Made by a program: the position numbers and the translations under genes. Shown here one piece after another: positions 48,720 through 57,873 of a stretch of DNA of 64,000 nucleotides. Location: contig NZ_VOHS01000018.1 of NCBI RefSeq assembly GCF_007896845.1, positions 86,248 to 150,247 on the forward strand. The letters run 5' to 3'. A model generated the notes under the pieces. It was not told where the DNA came from and searched no databases. It was given only the letters and a program-made list of their open reading frames with translations. Source of the DNA: Chitinophaga pinensis (GTDB lineage: Bacteria > Bacteroidota > Bacteroidia > Chitinophagales > Chitinophagaceae). Each line of letters begins with the position of its first letter. Position 1 is the first letter of the stretch.

Positions 48720-51700
48720 TTAAATGTTCTTATAAGCTGAAGGCAACACGCCGTATTCGAGTTTGAAATACTTTGCAAAGTACTTAGGATTATTGAATCC
48801 TACTTCATATGCTACTTCTGCTACTGTCAGCTGACTTTTACCCAGCAGCTGGGCCGCTCTTTTCAGCCGGATAGACCGGATAAATTCAAGCGGTGTTTTG
48901 CCGGTAATAGACAACAGTTTTTTATAGGCAGATACACGGCTCATGTGGAGGCCGCGGCTGAGTTCTTCCACAGAAAAATCAGGATTGGAAATATTCTTCT
49001 CTACAATCTGTAAAGCCTGTTGCAGGAAGAGCTCATCCTGTGAAGAAATGGCAATTTCTTCCGGATGCGCGTCTATATGCTGCTGAAAGGTCTTTTTAAG
49101 TGATATCTGCTGAGAGATGATATTGCGGATACGGGACAATAAGACCTCATAGTTGAACGGCTTGGTGATATAGTCTGTGGCGCCGTTATCCAATGCTTCC
49201 AGCTGATCTTCTTCCGAAGCACGGGCAGTGAGCAATATGACCGGCAGATGCGCGAGGCGTTGATTTTGTCTTATCCGGCGACAAAGTTCCAGTCCATCCA
49301 TTTCAGGCATATTAACATCACTGACAATGAGATTAGGGATGGTCTGCTGCAGGATCTCCCAACCGGATTTGCCATTAGCCGCATCGATGATATGAAAATA
49401 TACACTCAGGTTGTCTTTGAGATAGAACCTGAAGTCTTCACTGTCTTCAATCAAAAGCAATACTGGTTTTTTACCTGTATAAGGCGCAGGAACCGGATCG
49501 GCTGGTACCGGTGCGGATAGGATATTCGTGCTGACAGGTGCTGTCAGTACCGGCTGATGCACGAGTCCTCTCACCGGCAACAGGATTGTAAAGGTACTGC
49601 CCATACCCGGCGCACTATCTACCGTAATGCTACCGCCATGTAATTTGACAAACTCCCGGGTTATACTTAAACCGATACCGCTGCCCTGATTTAACAAAGA
49701 ACCGGGGATATCATGCTGAAAGAATCTTTCAAAGATACGTTCCTGTTGCTCCAGCGGAATACCAATACCATTGTCCTTAACGATAATCGCCAGGCTTGAT
49801 CCATGTTGCACCTGTACATCCACAGAAATATTTCCCTGCTCCGGTGTAAACTTGAATGCATTGCTCAACAAATTAAAAATGATCTTCTCGATTTTATCCG
49901 GATCATATAACATATTCAGCTCTTTCACACTACTATGAAAATCCAGATGTATCTGTTTCTTTTCTGATAAGTCGGAGAAGGAAGTGGTCAGGTCTTTTAC
50001 AAAGGCAACGATATCTCCTTCACTGGGGTGTAGCTTGATTTCCTGTACTTCCATTTTGCGGAAATCCAGCAGCTGGTTGACCAGATTCAATAAGCGGCGG
50101 GCATTGCGTTGAACGAGGACCAGTTGTTGCTGGATATTGGCTTCCACACCTTTGCCGAGTATCTTTTCAAGCGGTGTAATAATCAGACTAAGGGGTGTTC
50201 TGAACTCATGGCTGATATTCGTGAAGAAACGGATCTTCAGTGCATCCAGTTCGTGAATGCGTTGAGCCTCCTGTTTTTCCTGTTCTATACGTGAACGCAG
50301 CCGTTCTCTTTCCAGTACGACCCTTCTGGCAAGTATCAGTGCACCGATGATCAGCAGGATGTAGATAAAGAATGCCAGTGGTGTGCGCCAGAAAGGAGGG
50401 AGGATGGTGATATGTAATTCCAGCGGCGCAGGTGTCCATACACCGTCGTTATTAGAGGCGCGCACGCGGAAGGTATATTCCCCCGGATCAAGATTCGTAT
50501 AAGTGGCTTTACGCACACTACCGTCTGTCGTTAACCATTCATTGTTGAAGCCTTCCAGCATGTAAGCATACTGATTCTTTTCCGGATGGAAATAGTTCAG
50601 TGCTGCGAAGGAGATAGAGAATACATTTTCCCGGTATTTTAAAGTGATCGCCTGTGTACGCGTGATCGCCTGTTGCAGGAGTATACGGCCGTTAAAATGC
50701 TCGCCGGGTTCCATGCTTTTATTAAAGACCTGAAAGTCGGTGAGTACGATCGGCGGGACAGTGGTATTGACCGCGATACTGTGTGGGTTGAAGATATTGA
50801 ATCCATTGCCACCTCCGAAGATAAACTCTCCTTTACTTGTTTTCAGTGCAGCGTTTTCATTGAATTCACGTCCCTGTAAACCATCGGATTCATCGTATTG
50901 TTTACAGCTGATCTTATAGACGGGAGCGCGTTGTAACAGCGTAAGATTGACGATGCCATTGGCAGTACTCATCCAGAGCGTGCTATCACGATCTTCGAGG
51001 ATATTCAGGACGGTATTATCCGGCAGTCCATCCTCTTTGCGCAGGATACTGATCTTTTTAGTAGCGGGATCATAGACATTCAGTCCTTCCCGGGTACCGA
51101 TCCATATCAGGCCCCTTTTATCTTCATACAAACAGATGACGTTGCGGTTGCTGATGCCACCGGTTTGTTTGTCAATACTTTCATAATGGGTGAACTTCCC
51201 TGCATTATTCATGACGTCCAGTCCATCGGCAGTACCGATCCATATATTACCGGCTTTATCTTCCAGCAGAGCAGATACATAAGGGGAGCGGATGGAGTTA
51301 GGTGCACCATTGGCATAATGCTGAAAGTGGCCCGTATTTCGGTCGAGGATATTGAGTCCGCCGCCAAGCGTACCCACCCAGAGTCTTTGCTTGCTGTCTT
51401 CGAATATCTCCCATACGCTGTTATCACTCAGACTGTTTGGATTGGCTGCATCATGTTTATAGTGTGTGAAACGGTTGCCGTCGAAACAATCAAGTCCGCC
51501 GAAATAGGAACCTATCCACAGTTTCTGCTGATGATCTATCCATAAGCTGACGATCACATTGCCGCTGGGAGAATTGGGATTACCCGCATCATGCAGATAT
51601 TGTTTGTAGGTATTACGGCTGCGGTCGTAGTAGATCAATCCGCCGCCATTAGTGCCAATCCAGAGATTACCCTGGGCATCTTCCGCGAAGCGGTTCACAT

Positions 51701-52799
51701 CATCATAGGGAAGACTGTTGGCCGTAAATGCTTCGTGCTGGTATAAAGGGAACTTAACGATATTCTCATGATAATAGCAGATGCCTTTCTTATAAGTGCC
51801 TATCCATATGATACCGGTGTTATCACGATAGAGTGCATTGATACTATTTTGACTCAGGCTTTTAGGATTTTCACTGTTGTTGACGAGGTATTGGATGCTT
51901 TGTCTGGTTTTATCGATGATATTGATACCTCCATGATCAGTACCAATCCATATCAGGCCCTGATTATCCTGTACGACACCGCGTACGATATTGTTATTGA
52001 GGCGGAGTGGCCCACTGTTCTGATCATAGTGAGTGAATACAGCTGTATGTTGCTTATAATAATAGATGCCCTGTACGTCGGAGTTACTGAATATCCATAG
52101 GTCTCCGTCACTGTCTGCCATCATCTGATAGTCCTGTTGACTGTTACGACCATTTTGTTCCGGAAGGGATGTACGTGTGGTGATCTGGTGTGTACGTGCG
52201 TCGAACTTTTGTAGTAATCCATCTGCCTGCAGTACCCAGATATTGTCATTGTTGTCTTGTGCAACCGCAGCAATGACGCTGGTTTTCGCTTGCATAATCC
52301 TTTTAGCAGAATGTGTAGTTGGCGTATAGGTAAAGAGTCCGTTTTTAGGAACAGCGAACCAGTAAGTACCACTTTTATCTTTCATGATCTGGCCGACGGA
52401 GTCACCGGGGATCCCGTAATGGCGGAGTGTTGTGCGTATATCACGTTCGAAGTTGCCTGTTTCCGGATGATAGATGTTCTGTCCGTTGCGATTTGTTACC
52501 CATAGTAGTCCATCAGGACCTTCCATGAGACTGGTAATAAAGTTATCGGAGAGTGTAGTGGAGTCGCTTAGTATCTGGCGGAAGACTTTAAAGTTATATC
52601 CATCAAAGCGATTGAGTCCTGACATGGTACCAAACCACATAAATCCCTGACTGTCTTTGAGAATGCAATTAACCTGATTGGCAGAAAGTCCCTGTGTCAG
52701 ATCTATCCGGCTAAGCTGGTACTGCGAAGAAGTGCTTTGTCCTCTTAACAGCGTTGGTAAGTATACCAGCAGAAAAAGAATGAGTAGTCTTTTGTTCAC
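48720..52799 (-). CDS. Hybrid two-component system (HTCS) regulator of a glycan locus
   Basis: 1,359 residues, intact. Signal peptide (RLLILFLLVYLPTLLRGQ), about fourteen regulator-propeller repeats (GLIWIGTDHGGINIID and variants, about 25-690), Y_Y_Y domain (YMLEGFNNEWLTTDG), membrane helix (FFIYILLIIGALILA), HisKA (TNISHEFRTPLSLI), HATPase (NLLSNAFKF, GSGIGLSITREF), receiver (LIVSDVNMPEMDGLEL) and AraC-type helix-turn-helix (EVAYEVGFNNPKYFAKYFKLEYG). The periplasmic propellers bind an oligosaccharide and the same polypeptide activates glycan genes. Adjacent GH95 and the GH31/SusCD operon are the probable targets. Confidence 0.95.
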   Translation of the reverse strand: MNKRLLILFLLVYLPTLLRGQSTSSQYQLSRIDLTQGLSANQVNCILKDSQGFMWFGTMSGLNRFDGYNFKVFRQILSDSTTLSDNFITSLMEGPDGLLWVTNRNGQNIYHPETGNFERDIRTTLRHYGIPGDSVGQIMKDKSGTYWFAVPKNGLFTYTPTTHSAKRIMQAKTSVIAAVAQDNNDNIWVLQADGLLQKFDARTHQITTRTSLPEQNGRNSQQDYQMMADSDGDLWIFSNSDVQGIYYYKQHTAVFTHYDQNSGPLRLNNNIVRGVVQDNQGLIWIGTDHGGINIIDKTRQSIQYLVNNSENPKSLSQNSINALYRDNTGIIWIGTYKKGICYYHENIVKFPLYQHEAFTANSLPYDDVNRFAEDAQGNLWIGTNGGGLIYYDRSRNTYKQYLHDAGNPNSPSGNVIVSLWIDHQQKLWIGSYFGGLDCFDGNRFTHYKHDAANPNSLSDNSVWEIFEDSKQRLWVGTLGGGLNILDRNTGHFQHYANGAPNSIRSPYVSALLEDKAGNIWIGTADGLDVMNNAGKFTHYESIDKQTGGISNRNVICLYEDKRGLIWIGTREGLNVYDPATKKISILRKEDGLPDNTVLNILEDRDSTLWMSTANGIVNLTLLQRAPVYKISCKQYDESDGLQGREFNENAALKTSKGEFIFGGGNGFNIFNPHSIAVNTTVPPIVLTDFQVFNKSMEPGEHFNGRILLQQAITRTQAITLKYRENVFSISFAALNYFHPEKNQYAYMLEGFNNEWLTTDGSVRKATYTNLDPGEYTFRVRASNNDGVWTPAPLELHITILPPFWRTPLAFFIYILLIIGALILARRVVLERERLRSRIEQEKQEAQRIHELDALKIRFFTNISHEFRTPLSLIITPLEKILGKGVEANIQQQLVLVQRNARRLLNLVNQLLDFRKMEVQEIKLHPSEGDIVAFVKDLTTSFSDLSEKKQIHLDFHSSVKELNMLYDPDKIEKIIFNLLSNAFKFTPEQGNISVDVQVQHGSSLAIIVKDNGIGIPLEQQERIFERFFQHDIPGSLLNQGSGIGLSITREFVKLHGGSITVDSAPGMGSTFTILLPVRGLVHQPVLTAPVSTNILSAPVPADPVPAPYTGKKPVLLLIEDSEDFRFYLKDNLSVYFHIIDAANGKSGWEILQQTIPNLIVSDVNMPEMDGLELCRRIRQNQRLAHLPVILLTARASEEDQLEALDNGATDYITKPFNYEVLLSRIRNIISQQISLKKTFQQHIDAHPEEIAISSQDELFLQQALQIVEKNISNPDFSVEELSRGLHMSRVSAYKKLLSITGKTPLEFIRSIRLKRAAQLLGKSQLTVAEVAYEVGFNNPKYFAKYFKLEYGVLPSAYKNI

Positions 52800-52869
52800 T
52801 TGTCTAATAACGCGGATTTGTCTGCAAATAAATGTCTATGCTACAATATAGACCCTCTCTTGTAAATAA

Positions 52870-52899
52870 AAAAAGAAAGGTCGAAAGAATTCGACCTTT
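52870..52899 (-). terminator. Leftward rho-independent terminator upstream of the HTCS gene
   Basis: AAAGGTCGAA-AGAA-TTCGACCTTT (52876-52899) is a perfect 10-bp stem with a 4-base loop; reading leftward it is followed by CTTTTTTT. It stands about 77 bp before the HTCS start and on its strand, so it ends a transcript that begins between here and about 53110. Confidence 0.8.
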
Positions 52900-53095
52900 G
52901 TGCTAAAATTCCACGTTATGGTACTCAGGTCCATAAAAAGTTTAGCGTATATATGCTGTAATGTTATTTTAACTAAGTCTGATGAAATTATGTCTGATGT
53001 GTGCTGTTGATTCCTTATCTGATCTGCTTTTCGCCGGTATTTGTTCAATGCTCACTAACCAGGGTCAACGCTGTTGTTATCGGCAAAATATGATT
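52870..53095 (-). ncRNA. Candidate small RNA or attenuated leader of the HTCS gene
   Basis: A leftward promoter-like pair (CTTG-N20-TACATTTG at 53102-53133) and the perfect terminator at 52870-52899 bracket about 225 bases with no convincing open frame. The transcript could end at the hairpin as a small RNA or read through into the HTCS gene under some condition. Purely inferred from signals; no known RNA family was recognised. Confidence 0.3.
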
Positions 53096-53101
53096 ACAAG
53101 G

Positions 53102-53133
53102 CAAATGTAATGCCCCGCTGAGTGATAACCAAG
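53102..53133 (-). promoter_or_regulatory. Leftward promoter upstream of the HTCS gene
   Basis: The minus strand has CTTG, 20 bases, then TACATTTG, close to the Bacteroidota TTTG-N19/21-TAnnTTTG pattern (one mismatch in the -33 box, none in the -7 box). It points toward the HTCS gene and the terminator at 52870. Confidence 0.45.
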
Positions 53134-53160
53134 GTTTTATTTGCTTTTTTTGCGCAATCG

Positions 53161-53192
53161 TTTGCATCCCCCCTTAAAAAAGGCTAAACTTG
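53161..53192 (+). promoter_or_regulatory. Promoter of the GH95 fucosidase gene
   Basis: TTTG, 20 bases, then TAAACTTG: an exact -33 box, and a -7 box with one mismatch to TAnnTTTG, ending 33 bp before the chosen ATG at 53226. The 52800-53225 gap thus holds two divergent promoters and one terminator. Confidence 0.5.
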
Positions 53193-53225
53193 CTTATTAA
53201 TATATTTTTTTTATTCTTCACGGAT

Positions 53226-55715
53226 ATGAAAAGAACAGGTCTCTCTTTAATGCTGATCATCGCCTTAGGAGCAGGGCGATCGCACGCACAGCAAACGAAT
53301 AACAGATTAAAGCTTTGGTATAAGGAACCGGCAGTTGAATGGTCACAGGCGCTTCCATTAGGAAACGGACGTGTTGGTGCAATGGTGTTTGGAGGAACAA
53401 GTGAGGAACTGATTCAACTGAACGAAGCTACTTTATGGTCGGGCGGTCCGGTCAGTAAGCAGGTGAATCCGGCTGCGGCTTCTTATTTACCTGCGGTACG
53501 CGCTGCATTGTTCAGTGAAAAGTATCATGAAGCGGATAGTTTGCTGCGTAAAATGCAGGGTGCTTATTCGCAGTCATTCCTGCCCCTTGGAGATGTACGT
53601 ATACATCAGCAGTTAAAAGATACGCAGGTGTCGCAGTATTCCCGTGATCTGGATATTGCGAATGCGAAATCGATTACGAAGTTTGTCAGCGGTGGTGTTA
53701 CTTACACGCGTGAAATGTTTATCTCCGCACCAGATCAGGTGATTGTGATCAGACTGCGTGCAAGCAGGAAAGGCGCGCTGCAGTTTAAAGCCGATCCATC
53801 CAGTCAGCTGCATTATCAGAATACGGTTACCGGCACAAAAGAAATCGCGATGCGCGGAAAGGCGCCTTCGCAGGTAGACCCGAGTTATGTCAGCTATAAC
53901 GCGGAGCCTATTCAATATGAGGCAGCAGGTAGTTGCAAGGGAATGCGCTATGAACTGCGGATGCGGGTTATCAGTCCGGATGGTACTGTTACGACAGATG
54001 CTACAGGTATTACGGTGAAGAATGCCACAGAGGCCACTTTATTGCTGACGGCTGCTACCAGCTTTAACGGTTTTGATAAATGTCCGGATAGTGAAGGACT
54101 GGATGAAAAAGCGATTGCGGGCGGACAAATGAAAAAAGCCGCTGCATTGTCTTACACCAATTTGCTGCAACGTCACGAACAGGATTATCATAAATACTTT
54201 AACAGGGTTACTTTGAAGCTGACAGGTGATGATCAGTCGGCACAACCGACAGATGAAAGACTGCGCAGGTATACAGCGGGTGGAAAAGATCAGGCGCTGG
54301 AAAGTCTTTATTTTCAGTTTGGCCGCTACCTGTTGATTTCCTGTTCCCGTACGCCATCGGCACCTGCTAACCTGCAAGGTATATGGAATAAGGAGCTACG
54401 TGCTCCATGGAGTTCCAATTATACTATCAACATCAACACACAGATGAACTACTGGCCTGCGGAGGTCTGCAATCTGATGGAGATGCAGCAGCCTTTGTAT
54501 CAGTTGCTGAAAGAATTGTCTGTGACGGGTGCTGCTACTGCGGGAGAGTTTTATAATACCAGAGGATGGGTTGCACACCACAACACGGATATATGGGCAA
54601 TTGCCAATCCGGTAGGAGATAAAGGCAAAGGAGATCCGCAATGGGCTAACTGGATGATGGGAGGTAACTGGCTGTGTCAGTTCCTGTGGCAGCACTATTG
54701 CTATACCGGTGATGAAAAGTTCCTGCGGGATACAGCCTATCCGATCATGAAATCAGCTGCGCTTTTCAGTCTGGATTTTCTGGTGAAAGATCCGGCTTCC
54801 GGTTATCTGGTGACTGCACCAGCTACTTCACCCGAAAATAAATTCCTGCTGGCTGATGGTACACAGGAATCAGTGTCTGTCGCCAGTACTATGGACATGA
54901 CGATCATCCGTGAGTTATTCAACAACGTAATAAAGGCCGGTGAAGTACTGAAAGTAGATAATGGTTTGCGTGACTCTTTACAGGTAGCTGCTGACCGCCT
55001 CTATCCGTTTAAGATAGGAAAGGATGGTAGTTTACAGGAGTGGTACAAAGACTGGCCATCCGGAGAAACAGAGCATCGTCACATTTCACATCTGTATGCA
55101 TTATTCCCGGGCGATCAGATCTCAGCTGCTGCTACACCCGAACTGGCGAATGCAACCAAACGTACTTTGGAGATCAGGGGAGATGGTGGTACTGGTTGGA
55201 GTAAAGCATGGAAGATTAATACATGGGCAAGACTGGAAGATGGTAATCATGCATATAAACTATTACGCGAATTGCTGACACTCACAGGAAAAGGTTCCGT
55301 CGATATGCATAATGCAGGTGGTACTTACGCGAATCTGTTTTGTGCGCATCCGCCTTTCCAGATAGATGGTAACTTTGGTGGTACCTCTGGTATTGCACAG
55401 ATGTTATTAAACGGCCAATCCAATATGATCCGTTTACTGCCTGCCTTACCGGATGCGTGGGCAACAGGTGATGTAAAAGGATTACTGGCTTATGGTGGTC
55501 ACACGATCGATATGAGCTGGAAAGAAGGCAAACTGGTAGGTGTAACAATCTATGCAAAGAAGGCAGGGACCTGCTACTTACTGGCAAAGAACAGGCTGAA
55601 AGCAGGCGCAAATGCGCAACTGGCCCCGATGAAAACAAAAGATCCGTCAGCGGGATATCCTTATGCTCTCAAAACAACAGCAGGAGGAGTGTATACTTTG
55701 CTGGCAGCAGAATAA
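53226..55715 (+). CDS. GH95 alpha-L-fucosidase
   Basis: 829 residues from ATG 53226 (MKRTGLSLMLII, a signal peptide ending SHAQ); an earlier in-frame start at 53190 overlaps the promoter. N-terminal beta domain (WSQALPLGNGRVGAMVFGG), then the alpha/alpha barrel with the residues known from GH95: the Asn pair in NTQMNYWPAE, the acid Glu in TSPENKF, and the Asp in HPPFQIDGNFGG. It would cleave alpha-1,2-fucose from xyloglucan-type or galactoside-linked fucose in the periplasm. Divergent from the HTCS gene and in the same region as the GH31 gene, so it belongs to that locus. Confidence 0.92.
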   Translation: MKRTGLSLMLIIALGAGRSHAQQTNNRLKLWYKEPAVEWSQALPLGNGRVGAMVFGGTSEELIQLNEATLWSGGPVSKQVNPAAASYLPAVRAALFSEKYHEADSLLRKMQGAYSQSFLPLGDVRIHQQLKDTQVSQYSRDLDIANAKSITKFVSGGVTYTREMFISAPDQVIVIRLRASRKGALQFKADPSSQLHYQNTVTGTKEIAMRGKAPSQVDPSYVSYNAEPIQYEAAGSCKGMRYELRMRVISPDGTVTTDATGITVKNATEATLLLTAATSFNGFDKCPDSEGLDEKAIAGGQMKKAAALSYTNLLQRHEQDYHKYFNRVTLKLTGDDQSAQPTDERLRRYTAGGKDQALESLYFQFGRYLLISCSRTPSAPANLQGIWNKELRAPWSSNYTININTQMNYWPAEVCNLMEMQQPLYQLLKELSVTGAATAGEFYNTRGWVAHHNTDIWAIANPVGDKGKGDPQWANWMMGGNWLCQFLWQHYCYTGDEKFLRDTAYPIMKSAALFSLDFLVKDPASGYLVTAPATSPENKFLLADGTQESVSVASTMDMTIIRELFNNVIKAGEVLKVDNGLRDSLQVAADRLYPFKIGKDGSLQEWYKDWPSGETEHRHISHLYALFPGDQISAAATPELANATKRTLEIRGDGGTGWSKAWKINTWARLEDGNHAYKLLRELLTLTGKGSVDMHNAGGTYANLFCAHPPFQIDGNFGGTSGIAQMLLNGQSNMIRLLPALPDAWATGDVKGLLAYGGHTIDMSWKEGKLVGVTIYAKKAGTCYLLAKNRLKAGANAQLAPMKTKDPSAGYPYALKTTAGGVYTLLAAE

Positions 55716-55739
55716 CAATAGATAGAAAAAGAGAATAGT

Positions 55740-56615
55740 ATGCCGGATAAGAAATTAGCGCTCATATGCGAAGATCCTGCCAATCTGTTTGATATGGCAA
55801 AGACCGAAGACCGTCGTCTGCTGGAAACATTACAGGCAGCAGGATGGGATGCGGAGAAAAAAGATTGGAAAGACAGCAATACAGACTGGACTGCATATGA
55901 GCTGGTGATATTAAAATCGCCTTACGATTATCACAACAGACTGGAAGAATTCAGAGCATGGTTACACAAACTGGCAGCAGCAGGTGTACAATTATTAAAC
56001 CCTGTAGCGACAGTATTATGGAATGCGGATAAACACTACCTGAAAGAGATCGCAGCAGCAGGTTTTGATATTATTCCATCTGTGTTTCTGGAGAAAGAAA
56101 CATCAACAGATCTGGCATCCCTGTTTGATACATTAGGTACGGATAAAATCATCGTGAAGCCTTGTGTGAGCGGAGGTTCCAAGAATACCTTTACACTGGT
56201 ACGCGGAGAGACTGTATTGAATGGACATCCGCTACAGCAGTTGTTACCCAAAGAAGCGTTTATCGCGCAGCCGTTCATGAAAGAGATTCAGGAAGGTGAA
56301 TGGTCGATGCTTTTCTTTGGTGGAGAATATAGTCATACCATCGTAAAGAAACCCAAGGCAGGTGATTTCAGGGTACAGCCACAGTATGGTGCGACGATTC
56401 ATTCGGCCATACCAGATGCGGCTGTCATCGCGAAAGCAACGGCATTGGTACATCGTTTTGCCGGTGGTGCTTTGTATACACGGGTAGATGGTGTATTGGT
56501 TGATGGCAAGCTGGCGCTCATGGAACTGGAATTGATAGAACCATTGTTGTATACTGTATTTGATGAGCACAGTTTTGAACGATATGTGAAAGCATTGGAT
56601 AAGGTGCGGAAATAA
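55740..56615 (+). CDS. ATP-grasp superfamily protein
   Basis: 291 residues. N-terminal pre-ATP-grasp part (LALICEDPANLFDMAKTEDRRLL), then the ATP-grasp core: DKIIVKPCVSGGSKNTF with the ATP-binding Lys, FIAQPFMKEIQEGEWSMLFFGG with the adenine hinge, and the metal-binding end VDGKLALMELELIEPLLY. It resembles RimK/glutathione-synthetase-like ligases including the cycloserine-ligase-like group. It forms an acid-amine bond with unknown substrates. Its start is 24 bp after the fucosidase stop and a strong terminator follows, so it may ride on the fucosidase transcript without being part of the pathway. Confidence 0.82.
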   Translation: MPDKKLALICEDPANLFDMAKTEDRRLLETLQAAGWDAEKKDWKDSNTDWTAYELVILKSPYDYHNRLEEFRAWLHKLAAAGVQLLNPVATVLWNADKHYLKEIAAAGFDIIPSVFLEKETSTDLASLFDTLGTDKIIVKPCVSGGSKNTFTLVRGETVLNGHPLQQLLPKEAFIAQPFMKEIQEGEWSMLFFGGEYSHTIVKKPKAGDFRVQPQYGATIHSAIPDAAVIAKATALVHRFAGGALYTRVDGVLVDGKLALMELELIEPLLYTVFDEHSFERYVKALDKVRK

Positions 56616-56635
56616 TTGCAGATATCTGATCAATG

Positions 56636-56668
56636 AAGGGGCTGTATCAAAGTACGATACGGCCCCTT
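56636..56668 (+). terminator. Rho-independent terminator
   Basis: AAGGGGCTGTATC pairs with GATACGGCCCCTT (one G-T pair) around AAAGTAC, followed by TGT; ends the GH95/ATP-grasp unit. Confidence 0.8.
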
Positions 56669-56802
56669 TGTATTCGGATACCTGATGGAGAAATATTTCT
56701 TTTAAGTAATTCTCAGGGTTTTCTTTTAACTTTTGATACAACCTCTTCGTATTAAAACATAATCCCTATGTCACCTGTTTTACAAAAGATGTTAAAGTGG
56801 AT

Positions 56803-57342
56803 ATGAATAATAGCATCGACTTTTTTAATATTGACTATCTGCAGCAGGGAAACGCTGTGCAGAGAAACGTATATGCGGTATTGAAGGAAACGGCTGTTTT
56901 GCAGTTGTTGTCAGCTTATGATCCTGTGCTGGCTGGCTCAATTCCTATTGCTGTAGATATACCCGGAAGCGATCTGGATATTCTTTGTTCTTTTAAAGAG
57001 AAGGAAGCATTTCAAAAAGAGATGACGGTGCTGTTTGGTAAAGAAGCTGGCTTTAGTATAAAAGCTTTTGAAATATATAATCAGGATTGTGTGGTGGTCA
57101 ATTTTGATAAAGCCGGCTTTCCATTTGAGATCTTTGCACAACATCTTCCGGTAAGGGAGCAGATGGGGTACAGGCATATGGTAATAGAACATCGCTTATT
57201 GCTGGAACATGGAGAGCGTCTAAGGCAGGAGGTGATCCGGCTGAAGAAAGCGGGTTATAAAACGGAACCTGCTTTTTGTGAATGTTTAGGAATCGGGGGA
57301 AATCCTTATCTGGAATTACTGCAATTCGAAACGAAACAATAA
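56803..57342 (+). CDS. DUF4269 family protein (nucleotidyltransferase-like)
   Basis: About 179 residues; ATG 56803 is chosen, with a GTG two codons earlier as an alternative. The segment LAGSIPIAVDIPGSDLDILCSF has the Gly-Ser and spaced acidic residues of a minimal nucleotidyltransferase fold, followed by FEIYNQDCVVVNF and a conserved FEIFAQHLPVREQMGYRHM. This is the pattern of DUF4269. Activity has not been defined for the family to my knowledge. Stand-alone gene between two terminators. Confidence 0.82.
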   Translation: MNNSIDFFNIDYLQQGNAVQRNVYAVLKETAVLQLLSAYDPVLAGSIPIAVDIPGSDLDILCSFKEKEAFQKEMTVLFGKEAGFSIKAFEIYNQDCVVVNFDKAGFPFEIFAQHLPVREQMGYRHMVIEHRLLLEHGERLRQEVIRLKKAGYKTEPAFCECLGIGGNPYLELLQFETKQ

Positions 57343-57350
57343 GATAGATA

Positions 57351-57394
57351 AAATAAAGCGGGCTGCATACTTACGTGTGCAGCCCGCTTTATTT
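57351..57394. terminator. Bidirectional terminator between DUF4269 and MarR genes
   Basis: AAATAAAGCGGGCTGCATA pairs with TGTGCAGCCCGCTTTATTT over 19 bases with one mismatch; the A/T ends give T runs in both directions. Confidence 0.88.
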
Positions 57395-57412
57395 TAAGCA
57401 ATATGTCAGTGA

Positions 57413-57859
57413 TTATTTTTTCAGATTTTCATTCATCTTCTGTACCAGCGCAACTGCTTTTTCAAGTTCTGCTACTTTGATACCGTTGGTAGCCTGCTCA
57501 TAAATCTCTTCCACCCATGGGTGCAGGGTCTGCTTCATATGCTTGCCGTTTTCCGTAAGGTATATGAGTTTATTACGCCGGTCATTTTCGTCTTCTTTTC
57601 TTTCGACAAGATCCCGTTTTGTGAGACTGTCAATAAGATAAGTGATACTGGATTTATCCTTGATCAGAATATCAGCAATCTCCTGTTGATTGATGCCGTC
57701 TTTTCTGTACAATACGCCGAGTATTTCCAACAGTTCAAATGATACGTCTATATTGTTCTCCTTGATTCTCACCTGCAGGTGCTGGCGCATGTAATTTCGC
57801 ATTTCCATCAACGCTCTGCTGAGATCACGTGCCAGTTCCAGTGTTTGTTCCATAGCCAT
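57413..57859 (-). CDS. MarR-family transcriptional regulator
   Basis: 148 residues with the winged helix of the family (LEILGVLYRKDGINQQEIADILIKDKSSITYLIDSLTKRDLVERKEDENDRRNKLIYLT) in the middle and helical ends for dimer formation. It starts 14 bp after the corrected end of the drug-exporter gene, so it is the second gene of that operon and very likely its repressor. Two matching palindromes lie before the exporter gene (59489-59524). Confidence 0.92.
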   Translation of the reverse strand: MAMEQTLELARDLSRALMEMRNYMRQHLQVRIKENNIDVSFELLEILGVLYRKDGINQQEIADILIKDKSSITYLIDSLTKRDLVERKEDENDRRNKLIYLTENGKHMKQTLHPWVEEIYEQATNGIKVAELEKAVALVQKMNENLKK

Positions 57860-57873
57860 AGTGCAATATAAGT

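Noticed and set aside
52836..53048. 70-aa minus-strand open frame in the HTCS leader
   Set aside because: It runs through the perfect terminator hairpin and has no protein-like composition.
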